DNA from: Thermoplasmata archaeon
GTDB taxonomy: Archaea > Thermoplasmatota > Thermoplasmata > Thermoplasmatales > ARK-15
Direction: 5' to 3'
NCBI GenBank assembly: GCA_023261755.1
Contig: JAGDXS010000023.1
Coordinates: 1-32,191 of the forward strand
Length of the DNA: 32,191 nt
In this document: positions 1 through 6,723 of the stretch, one piece after another
How the letters are laid out: every line of letters starts with the position of its first letter
How positions within the stretch are numbered: the stretch's first letter is position 1
Made by a program: the position numbers and the translations under genes
Notes under the pieces: generated by a model
The model's input: the letters and a program-made list of their open reading frames with translations, nothing else
Databases searched by the model: none
What the model was told of the DNA's origin: nothing

Positions 1-43
1 CTTTTGATGAAAGAGGTATACCAGAAATACCAAACCTGAACAT
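1..43 (-). CDS. Endonuclease IV-like TIM-barrel protein, N-terminus only
   Basis: Only the first 14 codons are in the window; the gene runs off the left edge. Reading the minus strand from the ATG at 43 gives MFRFGISGIPLSSK, which matches the way archaeal endonuclease IV-like (Nfo/xylose isomerase-type TIM-barrel) proteins begin, as I remember that family: a first beta strand with Gly, then a GIPLS-K motif. A GGTG element lies 7 bases before the ATG. The gene is 50 bases downstream of the 72-residue protein and may be the last member of the nadM operon. With so few residues the family call rests on the N-terminal motif alone. An AP endonuclease role is likely but not shown. Confidence 0.5.
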   Translation of the reverse strand, partial: MFRFGISGIPLSSK

Positions 44-93
44 TTAAACACCTTTTATACATTTAATGCAAATTTAATTAATTAACTTTTGCA

Positions 94-312
94 CTAAATT
101 TCTAGTAGAAATTTATCATATTCCATGATTCTTGCTTTTTTAATGTTAAGCATTTCCCTTATTTTTTCTTTTCTTTCTTCAATATACTCGACAAATTTAG
201 ATTTTTTTTCAGGGTATAGATCCATTATTCTTTCAGCGTTTTTTATCAGTGAAATCTGTATTTTCACATTAAAAGCTAAATCCTTATCAATGCCTTCAAG
301 ATGCAAATCCAT
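94..312 (-). CDS. Small hypothetical protein, 72 aa
   Basis: I do not recognise this family. The protein is highly charged and predicted largely helical: a central stretch from about residue 22 to 60 is rich in Lys, Glu and Ile/Leu in a pattern compatible with a helical hairpin or short coiled coil. It has no Cys, no signal peptide and no membrane segment. It starts 20 bases after the stop of the ArsA/Get3-like ATPase with only a weak purine-rich element ahead of the ATG, so it is probably the third gene of the nadM operon. A role as a partner of the ATPase is possible but rests only on position. Confidence 0.55.
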   Translation of the reverse strand: MDLHLEGIDKDLAFNVKIQISLIKNAERIMDLYPEKKSKFVEYIEERKEKIREMLNIKKARIMEYDKFLLEI

Positions 313-332
313 ATAGGTTAATTCACTCTCTC

Positions 333-1124
333 TTATTTTAATTTTTTAGGTATAAATTCTTTAATGTGAGGTCTAATTTTCTCTACTATTTCTCTAGAAT
401 TTCCCTCAAATTCTGGTATCATTATATTTTCTATGTGCTTATTTTTGTACCTGTTCATTATGTAACCATTCACCTTTAAACCCATATGCTCAAGATCTTT
501 CCCTATTTCCTTCCCCTGTATATAGGAAAGATCATCGTCAGTTTCAATCACCCAGAAATTTGTATCATTTTTAATAAGATTCCACACATTTTTAGCAAGA
601 TCTTTCCAGTTTTCCAAAATCTCTAAGGGATCCTTTGCACCTCTTTTTATAATGGTTAAAGTGTCTTTTATGGACAAATAAAATTTTATGTCCCTGTTAA
701 TATGTTCATAAAATTCCATTTCAGTTACCAAAAGATGTAATGTTGAAGATGAAGCAGCAGTGTCCCATATAATTATATCAAAATCATTTTTTATATCCAA
801 AAGTTTTGCAAGCAGAAATTCATCTGCTATTCCTGGAGCCTTGGATATGTGTTCTATAATTTCTGGTCCTAAAGAAAAAAAGCTTGATATTAAATTATAA
901 ACTTCTTCTCCATACTTCTTTTTCCATTCTTTCTGAGCATCAAATTCAGTATATTCAATGATACTAAGTCTGTCTATTTTCTCATTGAATATATAATGTG
1001 TCATGGGCATAAAATCCATTGAAATTAAACATGTGTCATAACCCGATTCTGCGTACTCAAGAGCAAATGCTGAGGAAATTGATGTTTTCCCTACACCACC
1101 CTTACCCACAAGTGAAATAATCAT
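333..1124 (-). CDS. ArsA/Get3-like P-loop ATPase
   Basis: A 263-residue SIMIBI-class ATPase. The deviant Walker A is GKGGVGKTS at residues 8-16, with the extra Lys typical of the ArsA/Get3/MinD group. A PGIADEF segment near residue 98 resembles the Get3 'PGIDE' region, and DTAASSSTLHLL (about residues 121-132) matches the Get3 switch II 'DTAPTGHTLRLL'. The protein is shorter than Get3 (usually over 300 residues): the methionine-rich helical insert that binds tail anchors is reduced and there is no CxxC zinc pair. A tail-anchor targeting role is therefore not supported, and an anion-pump role needs an ArsB-like partner not seen here. The ATG overlaps the NadM stop as ATGA (4 bases), so the two are translationally coupled. 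Family call confident, function open. Confidence 0.8.
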   Translation of the reverse strand: MIISLVGKGGVGKTSISSAFALEYAESGYDTCLISMDFMPMTHYIFNEKIDRLSIIEYTEFDAQKEWKKKYGEEVYNLISSFFSLGPEIIEHISKAPGIADEFLLAKLLDIKNDFDIIIWDTAASSSTLHLLVTEMEFYEHINRDIKFYLSIKDTLTIIKRGAKDPLEILENWKDLAKNVWNLIKNDTNFWVIETDDDLSYIQGKEIGKDLEHMGLKVNGYIMNRYKNKHIENIMIPEFEGNSREIVEKIRPHIKEFIPKKLK

Positions 1125-1636
1125 TCTATCATCCTGTAAAGATTCTTAATTCTTTTATCAATTTTATTTTTTGTAATAAATTCATAAACATTCTCTGGAA
1201 CAGAATTCTTCCATTCAAGATCCATTGCAATTCTCTTCCTTATTTCTGAACCTTGATAAATTTCTCTGCTTTTAAATTCAATTCTTTTTACTTTAATATC
1301 ATCATTTTCCATAAGAATTTTAACAAGATCATTGTTAGAATAACAAATATCAAACTTCGGAAGCATAATTTTTAAATGATGTACCCATTCTGCATTATTA
1401 GGGATATTCTCCATTGGGACTATAATTAAATCTTCCGATTTTAAATTCAATTCCATTATTGTTTCAAAAATCATTTCAAATCTTTCACCAGCTGTCATTG
1501 GATTTTTAAATGTAAATGATTCACCTGCATTTTCAATTATTATCATTATAGAATCATTTTCATCCAAAATCTTTTTAATTGCATATAGATGGCCATTATG
1601 AAATGGTTGAAATCTACCAGGAAATATGGCTCTCAT
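1121..1636 (-). CDS. nadM: Nicotinamide-nucleotide adenylyltransferase (NadM)
   Basis: This enzyme joins NMN and ATP to give NAD+ and pyrophosphate in the cytoplasm. At 171 residues it has the usual archaeal NadM length. The nucleotidyltransferase signature GRFQPFHNGH (residues 7-16, the HxGH motif) binds the ATP phosphates, and YQGSEIRKRI near residue 145 is the second phosphate-binding motif that in the family reads GTEIR. The ATG at 1636 fits because GRFQPFH must begin within the first ten residues. A T-rich TATA-like segment lies roughly 25 bases upstream, so the message may be leaderless. It is the first gene of a minus-strand operon and overlaps the ArsA/Get3-like gene by 4 bases. Confidence 0.93.
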   Translation of the reverse strand: MRAIFPGRFQPFHNGHLYAIKKILDENDSIMIIIENAGESFTFKNPMTAGERFEMIFETIMELNLKSEDLIIVPMENIPNNAEWVHHLKIMLPKFDICYSNNDLVKILMENDDIKVKRIEFKSREIYQGSEIRKRIAMDLEWKNSVPENVYEFITKNKIDKRIKNLYRMIE

Positions 1637-1767
1637 AAATAAACATAATGCAGAACAGATAAAAAAAATTAATGTATTTCAAAAAATTTGAAAATAATTC
1701 TTCACTCAATTAATTAACAAATAAGGATTTAATGAAAAAGATTATTAATAAATTTCACTTTAAATGG

Positions 1768-3066
1768 ATGATGAGAACCCACTATACAAATCAACTAAAG
1801 GATTTGGAAAATGGAACATATGTAACAATTTGCGGCTGGATTCAAGAAATAAGAAATATTGGTAATATTGCATTTATTATAGTAAGGGACAGGGAAGGCA
1901 TAGCACAGGTAACTCTCCTCAAAAATGATCATGGTGATGAAGAATTTCAGAAAATAGTTTCCCTATCTAGGGAAAGTACAATATGTGTAAAAGGTAAAAT
2001 TAACAAAAATACAAAAAGTAAACTTGGTGTTGAAATATATCCTGAAAAAATAGATATACTAAGCATTGCAGAAGCACCATTACCCATGGGTGTTGTAGAT
2101 AAGGTTTCTGTTGATATTGAAACAAGGTTGAATGAACGTTTTATGGATTTAAGAAGGCCTGAAGTTCTTTCACTATTCAAGGTTGAATCATCATTAGGAA
2201 AAAGTATAAGGAGAACGCTAGAAGAAGATGGGTTTTTGGAAGTTCATACCCCAAAAATTATTGCCACAGCGACAGAGGGTGGTACAAATCTGTTTAAAGT
2301 TAAATATTTTGAAAAGGATGCATATCTTGTTCAAAGTCCACAACTCTATAAGCAAATAATGATGGCTGCTGGATTCGATAGAGTATATGAAATAGCACCT
2401 GCCTTTCGTGCAGAGGAGCACAATACAACAAGGCATCTCAATGAATTTATCTCCATTGATATTGAAATGAGTTTTGCAACACATGAAGATGCAATGAGTC
2501 TTCTAGAAAAAGTAATAACAAATGCAATTGAATTTGTGATAAAAAATAATAAGGATGATATGAATAGATTAAATTTAAATTGGAAGATCCCTGAAAGACC
2601 TTTTCCTAGAGTAACATATTCAGAATTGTTGGACTATGTAAACAAAAATGGTGTCGAAATGAAGTTTGGAGAAGATTTTTCAAGCGAGGCTCTAGAATTA
2701 ATAGGGAAAAAATACAAAGAATTTTATTTTATAACTCGCTGGCCTATGGAAACTAGAGCATTTTATGTTATGCCATGCGAAGATGACCCAACCTTTGGAA
2801 AGGCCTTTGATCTACAATATGGTGAAAGGGAAATAACATCTGGTGCTCAGAGAAACCATAATTATAATTCACTAAAGGAAAATATAGAAAAAAAAGGTCT
2901 TGATCCAAAAAGTTTTGAATTTTATTTAGAGGCATTCAAATACGGAATGCCACCACATGCTGGGTGGGCAATAGGCCTTGAAAGACTAACAATGATATTA
3001 ACGGGTGTAAAAAATATAAGGGAGGTAACACTTTTCCCAAGAGACAGGAAAAGAGTAGTCCCGTAA
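1768..3066 (+). CDS. aspS: Aspartyl-tRNA synthetase, archaeal type
   Basis: A class IIb synthetase that charges tRNA-Asp and, in non-discriminating versions, also tRNA-Asn. It has an N-terminal OB-fold anticodon-binding domain (about residues 15-100). Motif 2 is FRAEEHNTTRHLNEF and motif 3 is the GLERLTMILTG region before the FPRDRKRVVP C-terminus typical of archaeal AspRS. The reading frame extends upstream to an ATG at 1732, but archaeal AspRS proteins start at the RTHYTN block, so I place the start at the tandem ATGs 1768/1771. A TTAATAAATTT box at 1744-1754 suits a leaderless message from there. Archaeal discriminating enzymes are reported to have Trp and Lys at two tRNA-recognition positions, where relaxed ones have His and Pro. 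Here I read Gln (codon 1843-1845) and Lys (2020-2022), so specificity cannot be assigned. Family length is normal. Confidence 0.95.
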   Translation: MMRTHYTNQLKDLENGTYVTICGWIQEIRNIGNIAFIIVRDREGIAQVTLLKNDHGDEEFQKIVSLSRESTICVKGKINKNTKSKLGVEIYPEKIDILSIAEAPLPMGVVDKVSVDIETRLNERFMDLRRPEVLSLFKVESSLGKSIRRTLEEDGFLEVHTPKIIATATEGGTNLFKVKYFEKDAYLVQSPQLYKQIMMAAGFDRVYEIAPAFRAEEHNTTRHLNEFISIDIEMSFATHEDAMSLLEKVITNAIEFVIKNNKDDMNRLNLNWKIPERPFPRVTYSELLDYVNKNGVEMKFGEDFSSEALELIGKKYKEFYFITRWPMETRAFYVMPCEDDPTFGKAFDLQYGEREITSGAQRNHNYNSLKENIEKKGLDPKSFEFYLEAFKYGMPPHAGWAIGLERLTMILTGVKNIREVTLFPRDRKRVVP

Positions 3067-3198
3067 TCACTCATATTCACCATTTTCCTCTAGCTCATCA
3101 AAATCCAAGTCTTCCAAATCGCCATTTTTTATTTGATCCAATTCTTTTTTTATCTCTTTCTCCTCCTCATAAAATTGCTTCTTTTTCTTAGAGGTCAT
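3067..3198 (-). CDS. Small acidic protein, 43 aa
   Basis: The minus strand reads M-T-S-K-K-K-K-Q at the start, then alternating Glu/Lys, and ends in an acidic tail rich in Asp, Glu and Leu (DLEDLDFDELEENGEYE). A strong GGAGG at 3209-3213 sits 10 bases before the ATG at 3198, which is the best argument that this is a real gene. It ends immediately beside the aspS stop (convergent) and lies downstream of tRNA-Pro and rpoN. That is where many archaea have rpoK, but the sequence has none of the RpoK motifs. A basic head with an acidic tail could suit binding to RNA polymerase, ribosome or another nucleic-acid complex, but no function can be assigned. Confidence 0.6.
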   Translation of the reverse strand: MTSKKKKQFYEEEKEIKKELDQIKNGDLEDLDFDELEENGEYE

Positions 3199-3265
3199 AC
3201 CATTCAAGCCTCCATAAATAATTAAAAAAAACTATTACTTAATCTTTTTCAATAAAATTTATAGA

Positions 3266-3340
3266 TGGGACCGCCGGAATTTGAATCCGGGTCGCCAGCG
3301 CCCCAGGCTGGTAGGATGGACCAATCTACCCCACGGTCCC
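3266..3340 (-). tRNA. tRNA-Pro (anticodon GGG)
   Basis: A 75-base minus-strand tRNA. The acceptor arms GGGACCG and CGGTCCC pair fully with discriminator A. The anticodon stem CCAGC/GCTGG closes the loop CTGGGGC, so the anticodon is GGG (plus-strand bases 3302-3304), reading CCC and CCU proline codons. The T arm CCGGA-TTCAAAT-TCCGG is perfect. No intron and no encoded CCA. It lies 5 bases downstream of the rpoN stop, so it may be processed from the ribosomal-protein/rpoN transcript. Confidence 0.96.
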
Positions 3341-3345
3341 ATATG

Positions 3346-3567
3346 TTAGTCAAATTCAATTACTTCATCTATGAGATCAATGTGGGAAACAATCATTCTC
3401 CTGCAACAGTATCTTTTTACTCCAAGATCATCAAAAATTTTTGAAATTTCTTCTTTTGTAGGTTCCCTCTTTTCAGTGTTTCTTATTCTTTCTACCTCAT
3501 CCCTGAATTTTATGTAGTCTGTTGCAATGACCCTTCCGCAGGAAAAACATCTAACAGGTATTATCAT
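3346..3567 (-). CDS. rpoN: RNA polymerase subunit Rpo10 (RpoN)
   Basis: A 73-residue zinc-binding subunit (eukaryotic Rpb10 counterpart) of the archaeal RNA polymerase assembly platform. MIIPVRCFSCGRV opens with the CxxC pair, and the CC pair occurs in RYCCRRM near residue 54; both are invariant in Rpo10. The frame extends 15 codons upstream without homology, so the start is the ATG at 3567, preceded by GGTGA with good spacing. It follows rpsI by 7 bases and is the last protein gene before tRNA-Pro in the classic archaeal eL18-uL13-uS9-rpoN cluster. Confidence 0.95.
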   Translation of the reverse strand: MIIPVRCFSCGRVIATDYIKFRDEVERIRNTEKREPTKEEISKIFDDLGVKRYCCRRMIVSHIDLIDEVIEFD

Positions 3568-3574
3568 TTTTATT

Positions 3575-3973
3575 TCACCTGTAAGATTTTTGCCTCTTTG
3601 CCCTAGCACCACGACCCATTGGAAGCTTGGGTAACTTTCTCCTTACATCATTTACAAGTAATGTCCTATCATACTCTTTGAATAACTTTTCAATATTTGA
3701 ATCAGAAAAGTATTGATTAATTGCTCTTGCTATAGCTGTTCTACTTGCTTCAGCTTGACCTACGATTCCGCCGCCCCTTACATTAACATCTATATTTATT
3801 TCATTAGCTTTATCACCTATCAAAAGAATAGGCTCCTTGATCATAGTCTTTAGAATTTCTGGCTTATAAATATCAATGGGTATTTTGTTAATTCTCACTA
3901 TACCTTTACCCTCCCTAATAACTGCCCTAGCTACAGCAGTTTTTCTTTTCCCGGAAGCTACAATTACTTTCAT
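3575..3973 (-). CDS. rpsI: 30S ribosomal protein uS9
   Basis: A 132-residue uS9 of archaeal type. Recognised by the SGKRKTAVARAVIR start, the GGGIVGQAEASRTAIARAI centre and the basic C-terminal tail ending KRQKSYR, which reaches the decoding centre and contacts P-site tRNA. Its ATG overlaps the uL13 stop as ATGA (3970-3973), so translation is coupled to uL13. Length and motifs are normal for the family. Confidence 0.97.
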   Translation of the reverse strand: MKVIVASGKRKTAVARAVIREGKGIVRINKIPIDIYKPEILKTMIKEPILLIGDKANEINIDVNVRGGGIVGQAEASRTAIARAINQYFSDSNIEKLFKEYDRTLLVNDVRRKLPKLPMGRGARAKRQKSYR

Positions 3974-4395
3974 TCTTTCACCTCAAACTTTGCACCTAAA
4001 TTTCTAGAAATTTCACCAAGTGTTATTTTATTTCTAATTTTTCTGTAAATAGCATCGTCAATTTTCTCAATCTTAGATTCATCAATGTTATCAGGCTTAC
4101 CTATGAAAACCTTCAATCTTTTATATGCTTCCCTACCATGTGATGTTTTAAATGGAAGCATACCCCTTACAGTTCTTCTTAATATTCTGTCTGGCATCCT
4201 TGGATAATGAGGCCCTTTTCTAACGGAGCCTCTCTGCCATTTCTCCAGGTAATCATTTAATATGAATTCCTTATTTCCAGTAACAACAGCTTTCTCTGCG
4301 TTAATTATGATTACCTCTTCTCCATTAAGCAACATTTTAGCGACATGAGATGAAAGTCTTCCCAAAATATTATCAGTGGCATCAATAATCTTCAT
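3970..4395 (-). CDS. rplM: 50S ribosomal protein uL13
   Basis: A 141-residue uL13. MKIIDATDNILGRLSS is the conserved N-terminus and the GPHYPRMPDRILRRTVRGML block is the family signature of the central region. A GTG at 4404 would add three residues, but GGGTGA ends 6 bases before the ATG at 4395 and the family starts there. It lies 5 bases after the eL18 stop and overlaps the uS9 start by 4 bases. The protein is a 50S core subunit component and is part of a translation-transcription operon with eL18, uS9 and RpoN. Confidence 0.96.
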   Translation of the reverse strand: MKIIDATDNILGRLSSHVAKMLLNGEEVIIINAEKAVVTGNKEFILNDYLEKWQRGSVRKGPHYPRMPDRILRRTVRGMLPFKTSHGREAYKRLKVFIGKPDNIDESKIEKIDDAIYRKIRNKITLGEISRNLGAKFEVKE

Positions 4396-4400
4396 TGAAA

Positions 4401-4754
4401 TCACCCAAAAATCCTCACTTCTTTTCCCTTTGGATTAATGGCCATCAGTTCTTTTATTGTTAATACTTTACCACCCGCACTTTCTATCTTTTCTTTCGCC
4501 TCAGAGGAAAATTTGAAAGCCGATACTGTTACTTTTTTTGTTAATATCCCTGCTCCTAGAACCTTTCCAGGAACTAATATTATGCTATCATTTTCAGCAT
4601 ACCTTTCTATTCCGCTAAGATTAACCTCAGGCCAGACACGTAAAGGTTTTTCAAGCCTTTCAGCAATGTCTCGCCAGATGTTCACATTTTCCTCTCTTGA
4701 TTTCTGCTTTAAAGTCCTTATTAAATCAATCAATTCTGGATTTGTTTTGCTCAT
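4401..4754 (-). CDS. rpl18e: 50S ribosomal protein eL18
   Basis: A 117-residue eL18 (L18e), an archaeal/eukaryotic large-subunit protein. The LRTLKQK-like helix near the start, the VNLSGIERYA motif and VPGKVLGAGILTKKVTVSAFKFS are the conserved core. The frame extends 20 residues further but the family begins at MSKTNPELI; that ATG (4754) has GGGTGA about 6 bases upstream. It is the first gene of the minus-strand ribosomal operon; T/A-rich segments around 4795-4805 can serve as the promoter, facing away from the acyl-CoA synthetase gene. Confidence 0.95.
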   Translation of the reverse strand: MSKTNPELIDLIRTLKQKSREENVNIWRDIAERLEKPLRVWPEVNLSGIERYAENDSIILVPGKVLGAGILTKKVTVSAFKFSSEAKEKIESAGGKVLTIKELMAINPKGKEVRIFG

Positions 4755-4794
4755 CTGACTCACCCGACATTTGCGTAAGGAATAAAAAGATTGA

Positions 4795-4806
4795 ATTAAT
4801 AAATCT
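4795..4806. promoter_or_regulatory. TATA-like element between divergent rpl18e and acyl-CoA synthetase genes
   Basis: The ATTAATAAATC segment lies about 27 bases before the ATG at 4828, the distance expected for a leaderless archaeal transcript of the plus-strand gene. Read on the other strand it is also TATA-like and could serve the eL18 operon starting at 4754. Only spacing and composition support it. Confidence 0.45.
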
Positions 4807-4827
4807 TTTCTCAAATTACCATTAAAA

Positions 4828-6240
4828 ATGTTAAAATATCATAATTCAATTTTTGAAGATATGGATTTTATATTTGCTCCTAAAAGTGTAGCTGTAGTCG
4901 GTGCATCTAGCAAAGAGGGTAAAATAGGGTATGAGATAATGAATTCTTTAAAGGAAAGTAAAACTAAACTATTTCCTGTTAATCCAAATGAAAATGAAAT
5001 AATGGGTTTCAAATGTTATAAAAATGTATCAAGCATTCCTGAAAATGTGGATTTAATGGTAATAAGTTTGAATGCAAATCAAATACCACAGGTTTTGGAG
5101 GAAGGAGCAAAAAAAGGGATCAAGGGTGCAGTAATAATATCTGGTGGCTTCGGTGAAGTTTCACAGGAAGGTGCAATTCTGGAAAATAATATAAGAAAAA
5201 TTTCAAAAAATTTTGGATTAAGAATAGTAGGCCCAAATTGCATTGGTGTTTTTTCATCCATTGATGGTTTTGACACATTTTTCCAGGCAAGGGATGCGAT
5301 GAAGCGTCCCGGTCCAGGGCCAGTTTCTTTCATGACACAATCTGGTACCTATGGTGTAACTCTTTTAGAATTAATGAAAGAAAATAGCATAGGAGTTAGT
5401 AAATTTATTAGTTTTGGGAACAAAGTAGATATTAATGAGGTAGACATGCTTGAATATTTCAAAACAGACAAAAACACTAGAATCATAAGTGCATACTTGG
5501 AAAGCTTTTCAGATGGAAGGGCATTTTTTAATTTAGCAAAAGAGATTTCAAAAATTAAGCCTATTATAGTTTTAAAGGCAGGTAGAACCTTTGAAGGCCA
5601 GAAGGCAGCAAAATCGCACACAGGGGCCCTTGCTGAAAACCACGTTATTTTTGAAGGATCTATGAAACAATCGGGTGTTATAGTCGTTGATGATATTGAA
5701 GACATGGTTGATATAATCAAAATACTAGCACATCAACCTCTTCCATCTGGAGGGAATGTTCTTCTACTTACAAATGGTGCTGGACCTTGCGTTGTGACAG
5801 CAGATGCAATAGGGATGTCTAAAAATCTAAAAATGGCAGAATTAAATGATTTTCAGAAAAATGAATTGAAAAAAATACTTCCTGATTATTCTATAATATC
5901 TAATCCTTTAGACCTTACCGGATCGGCAACTCCAAAATGGTATGAGAATGCACTTGATGTGCTTAAAGGATCTGACAATATAGATATCTTCGTTCTTTAT
6001 TTTGTAATTCCAAATGCACCAATATACCGAAATATTAATGAACTATTTGAACTATTTAAAAAGAATTGGAACAAACCAATAATGGCTGTAATGGCTGGAG
6101 GTACGTATACAAATGAAATATCGAAAAATCTGGAAAAAATGCATATACCAGTTTTGCCCACCGCGAGGAGGCTTGTAAATGCACTTGACAAAATTGTTGA
6201 ATACTCCAGATGGAAAGCTAATCATCATAAGAAAAGCTGA
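4828..6240 (+). CDS. NDP-forming acyl-CoA synthetase, alpha subunit
   Basis: A 470-residue ACD-family protein with CoA-binding Rossmann domain (SVAVVGASSKEGKIG, about residues 19-33), the succinyl-CoA ligase-like middle domain and the catalytic loop KSHTGALAEN (His near residue 265). In the family this His is phosphorylated in turning acyl-CoA, ADP and phosphate into acid, ATP and CoA. Length fits a stand-alone alpha subunit; the ATP-grasp beta subunit is not in this window. The start at 4828 matches a leaderless promoter, though Met12 (4861) is an alternative, since the family often starts at 'MDFIF-PKSVA'. The C-terminus overlaps the GNAT gene by 62 bases. Bacterial Pat proteins fuse an ACD-like part to a GNAT, but usually with the His lost; here it is kept, so catalytic activity is expected. 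Substrate unknown. Confidence 0.9.
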   Translation: MLKYHNSIFEDMDFIFAPKSVAVVGASSKEGKIGYEIMNSLKESKTKLFPVNPNENEIMGFKCYKNVSSIPENVDLMVISLNANQIPQVLEEGAKKGIKGAVIISGGFGEVSQEGAILENNIRKISKNFGLRIVGPNCIGVFSSIDGFDTFFQARDAMKRPGPGPVSFMTQSGTYGVTLLELMKENSIGVSKFISFGNKVDINEVDMLEYFKTDKNTRIISAYLESFSDGRAFFNLAKEISKIKPIIVLKAGRTFEGQKAAKSHTGALAENHVIFEGSMKQSGVIVVDDIEDMVDIIKILAHQPLPSGGNVLLLTNGAGPCVVTADAIGMSKNLKMAELNDFQKNELKKILPDYSIISNPLDLTGSATPKWYENALDVLKGSDNIDIFVLYFVIPNAPIYRNINELFELFKKNWNKPIMAVMAGGTYTNEISKNLEKMHIPVLPTARRLVNALDKIVEYSRWKANHHKKS

Positions 6241-6703
6241 GGAATATGATGCAAATGGTATTATAGATTGCTTTAACGATGTAATGAGCGAAGAAATATA
6301 TCTTCTGGGTGACGTATATCTTGGTGGCGAAGAATTTCTATCAATGAGAATAGAAGATCAGGAAAATGAGTTAATTCTCGTTGCAGATCACAATAAAAAT
6401 ATTATTGGTGTTTTAACACTCACAAGGGAATCATACAGAAAAAATAATCATGTGGCAGTTTTAGGAATTGCAATAAGATATGGTTATAGGCATATGGGCA
6501 TAGGGACTGTATTAATGAAAACATCCTTCGAATGGGCAAAGGAAAATGGAATAGAAAAGATATGCTTAGAAGTTTTTTCAACAAATAAAAATGCAATTTC
6601 ACTTTACCAAAAGCTTGGATTTGAAATAGAAGGTATAAAGAAAAAACAATTTAAGATACGAGGAGAATACGTAGACGATATTCTAATGGCTAAATTTTTA
6701 TAA
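6179..6703 (+). CDS. GNAT-family N-acetyltransferase
   Basis: A 174-residue acetyltransferase that uses acetyl-CoA. The acetyl-CoA pyrophosphate-binding motif A is RYGYRHMGIGTVLMKT near residue 100, within the Q/R-x-x-G-x-G/A pattern, and the C-terminal motif B is NKNAISLYQKLGFEIEG. The substrate is unknown; the best guess is a protein or amino-acid amine, since RimI-like proteins look similar. The start is unusual: the gene begins inside the acyl-CoA synthetase gene, in another frame. A strong GAGGAGG at 6165-6171, 7 bases before the ATG, supports it. The overlap of 62 bases implies co-translation with the acyl-CoA synthetase. The stop lies within the promoter of the next gene. Confidence 0.88.
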   Translation: MHLTKLLNTPDGKLIIIRKAEEYDANGIIDCFNDVMSEEIYLLGDVYLGGEEFLSMRIEDQENELILVADHNKNIIGVLTLTRESYRKNNHVAVLGIAIRYGYRHMGIGTVLMKTSFEWAKENGIEKICLEVFSTNKNAISLYQKLGFEIEGIKKKQFKIRGEYVDDILMAKFL

Positions 6704-6706
6704 GTA
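6695..6706 (+). promoter_or_regulatory. TATA-like box of AMP phosphorylase gene
   Basis: TTTTTATAAGTA lies about 25 bases before the ATG at 6724 and overlaps the GNAT stop codon. The spacing predicts a leaderless transcript. No GGTGA-like element precedes the ATG, which agrees. Confidence 0.5.
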
Positions 6707-6723
6707 TTATGATATGAACTTTT

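Noticed and set aside
3-47. A plus-strand frame ending FDERGIPEIPNLNI-stop that looks like the end of a gene entering from the left
   Set aside because: The minus strand of the same bases gives an ATG with GGTG ahead and MFRFGISGIPLSSK, which matches a known family start and fits the operon. Both cannot be equally good, and the minus-strand reading is better.
1732-1767. AspRS start at the first ATG (1732)
   Set aside because: The extra 12 residues have no counterpart in archaeal AspRS, and a TATA-like box lies inside them.
3067-3198. The small gene after rpoN as RpoK
   Set aside because: It has none of the RpoK core motifs (e.g. the ARALQ-like helix) and is strongly acidic.
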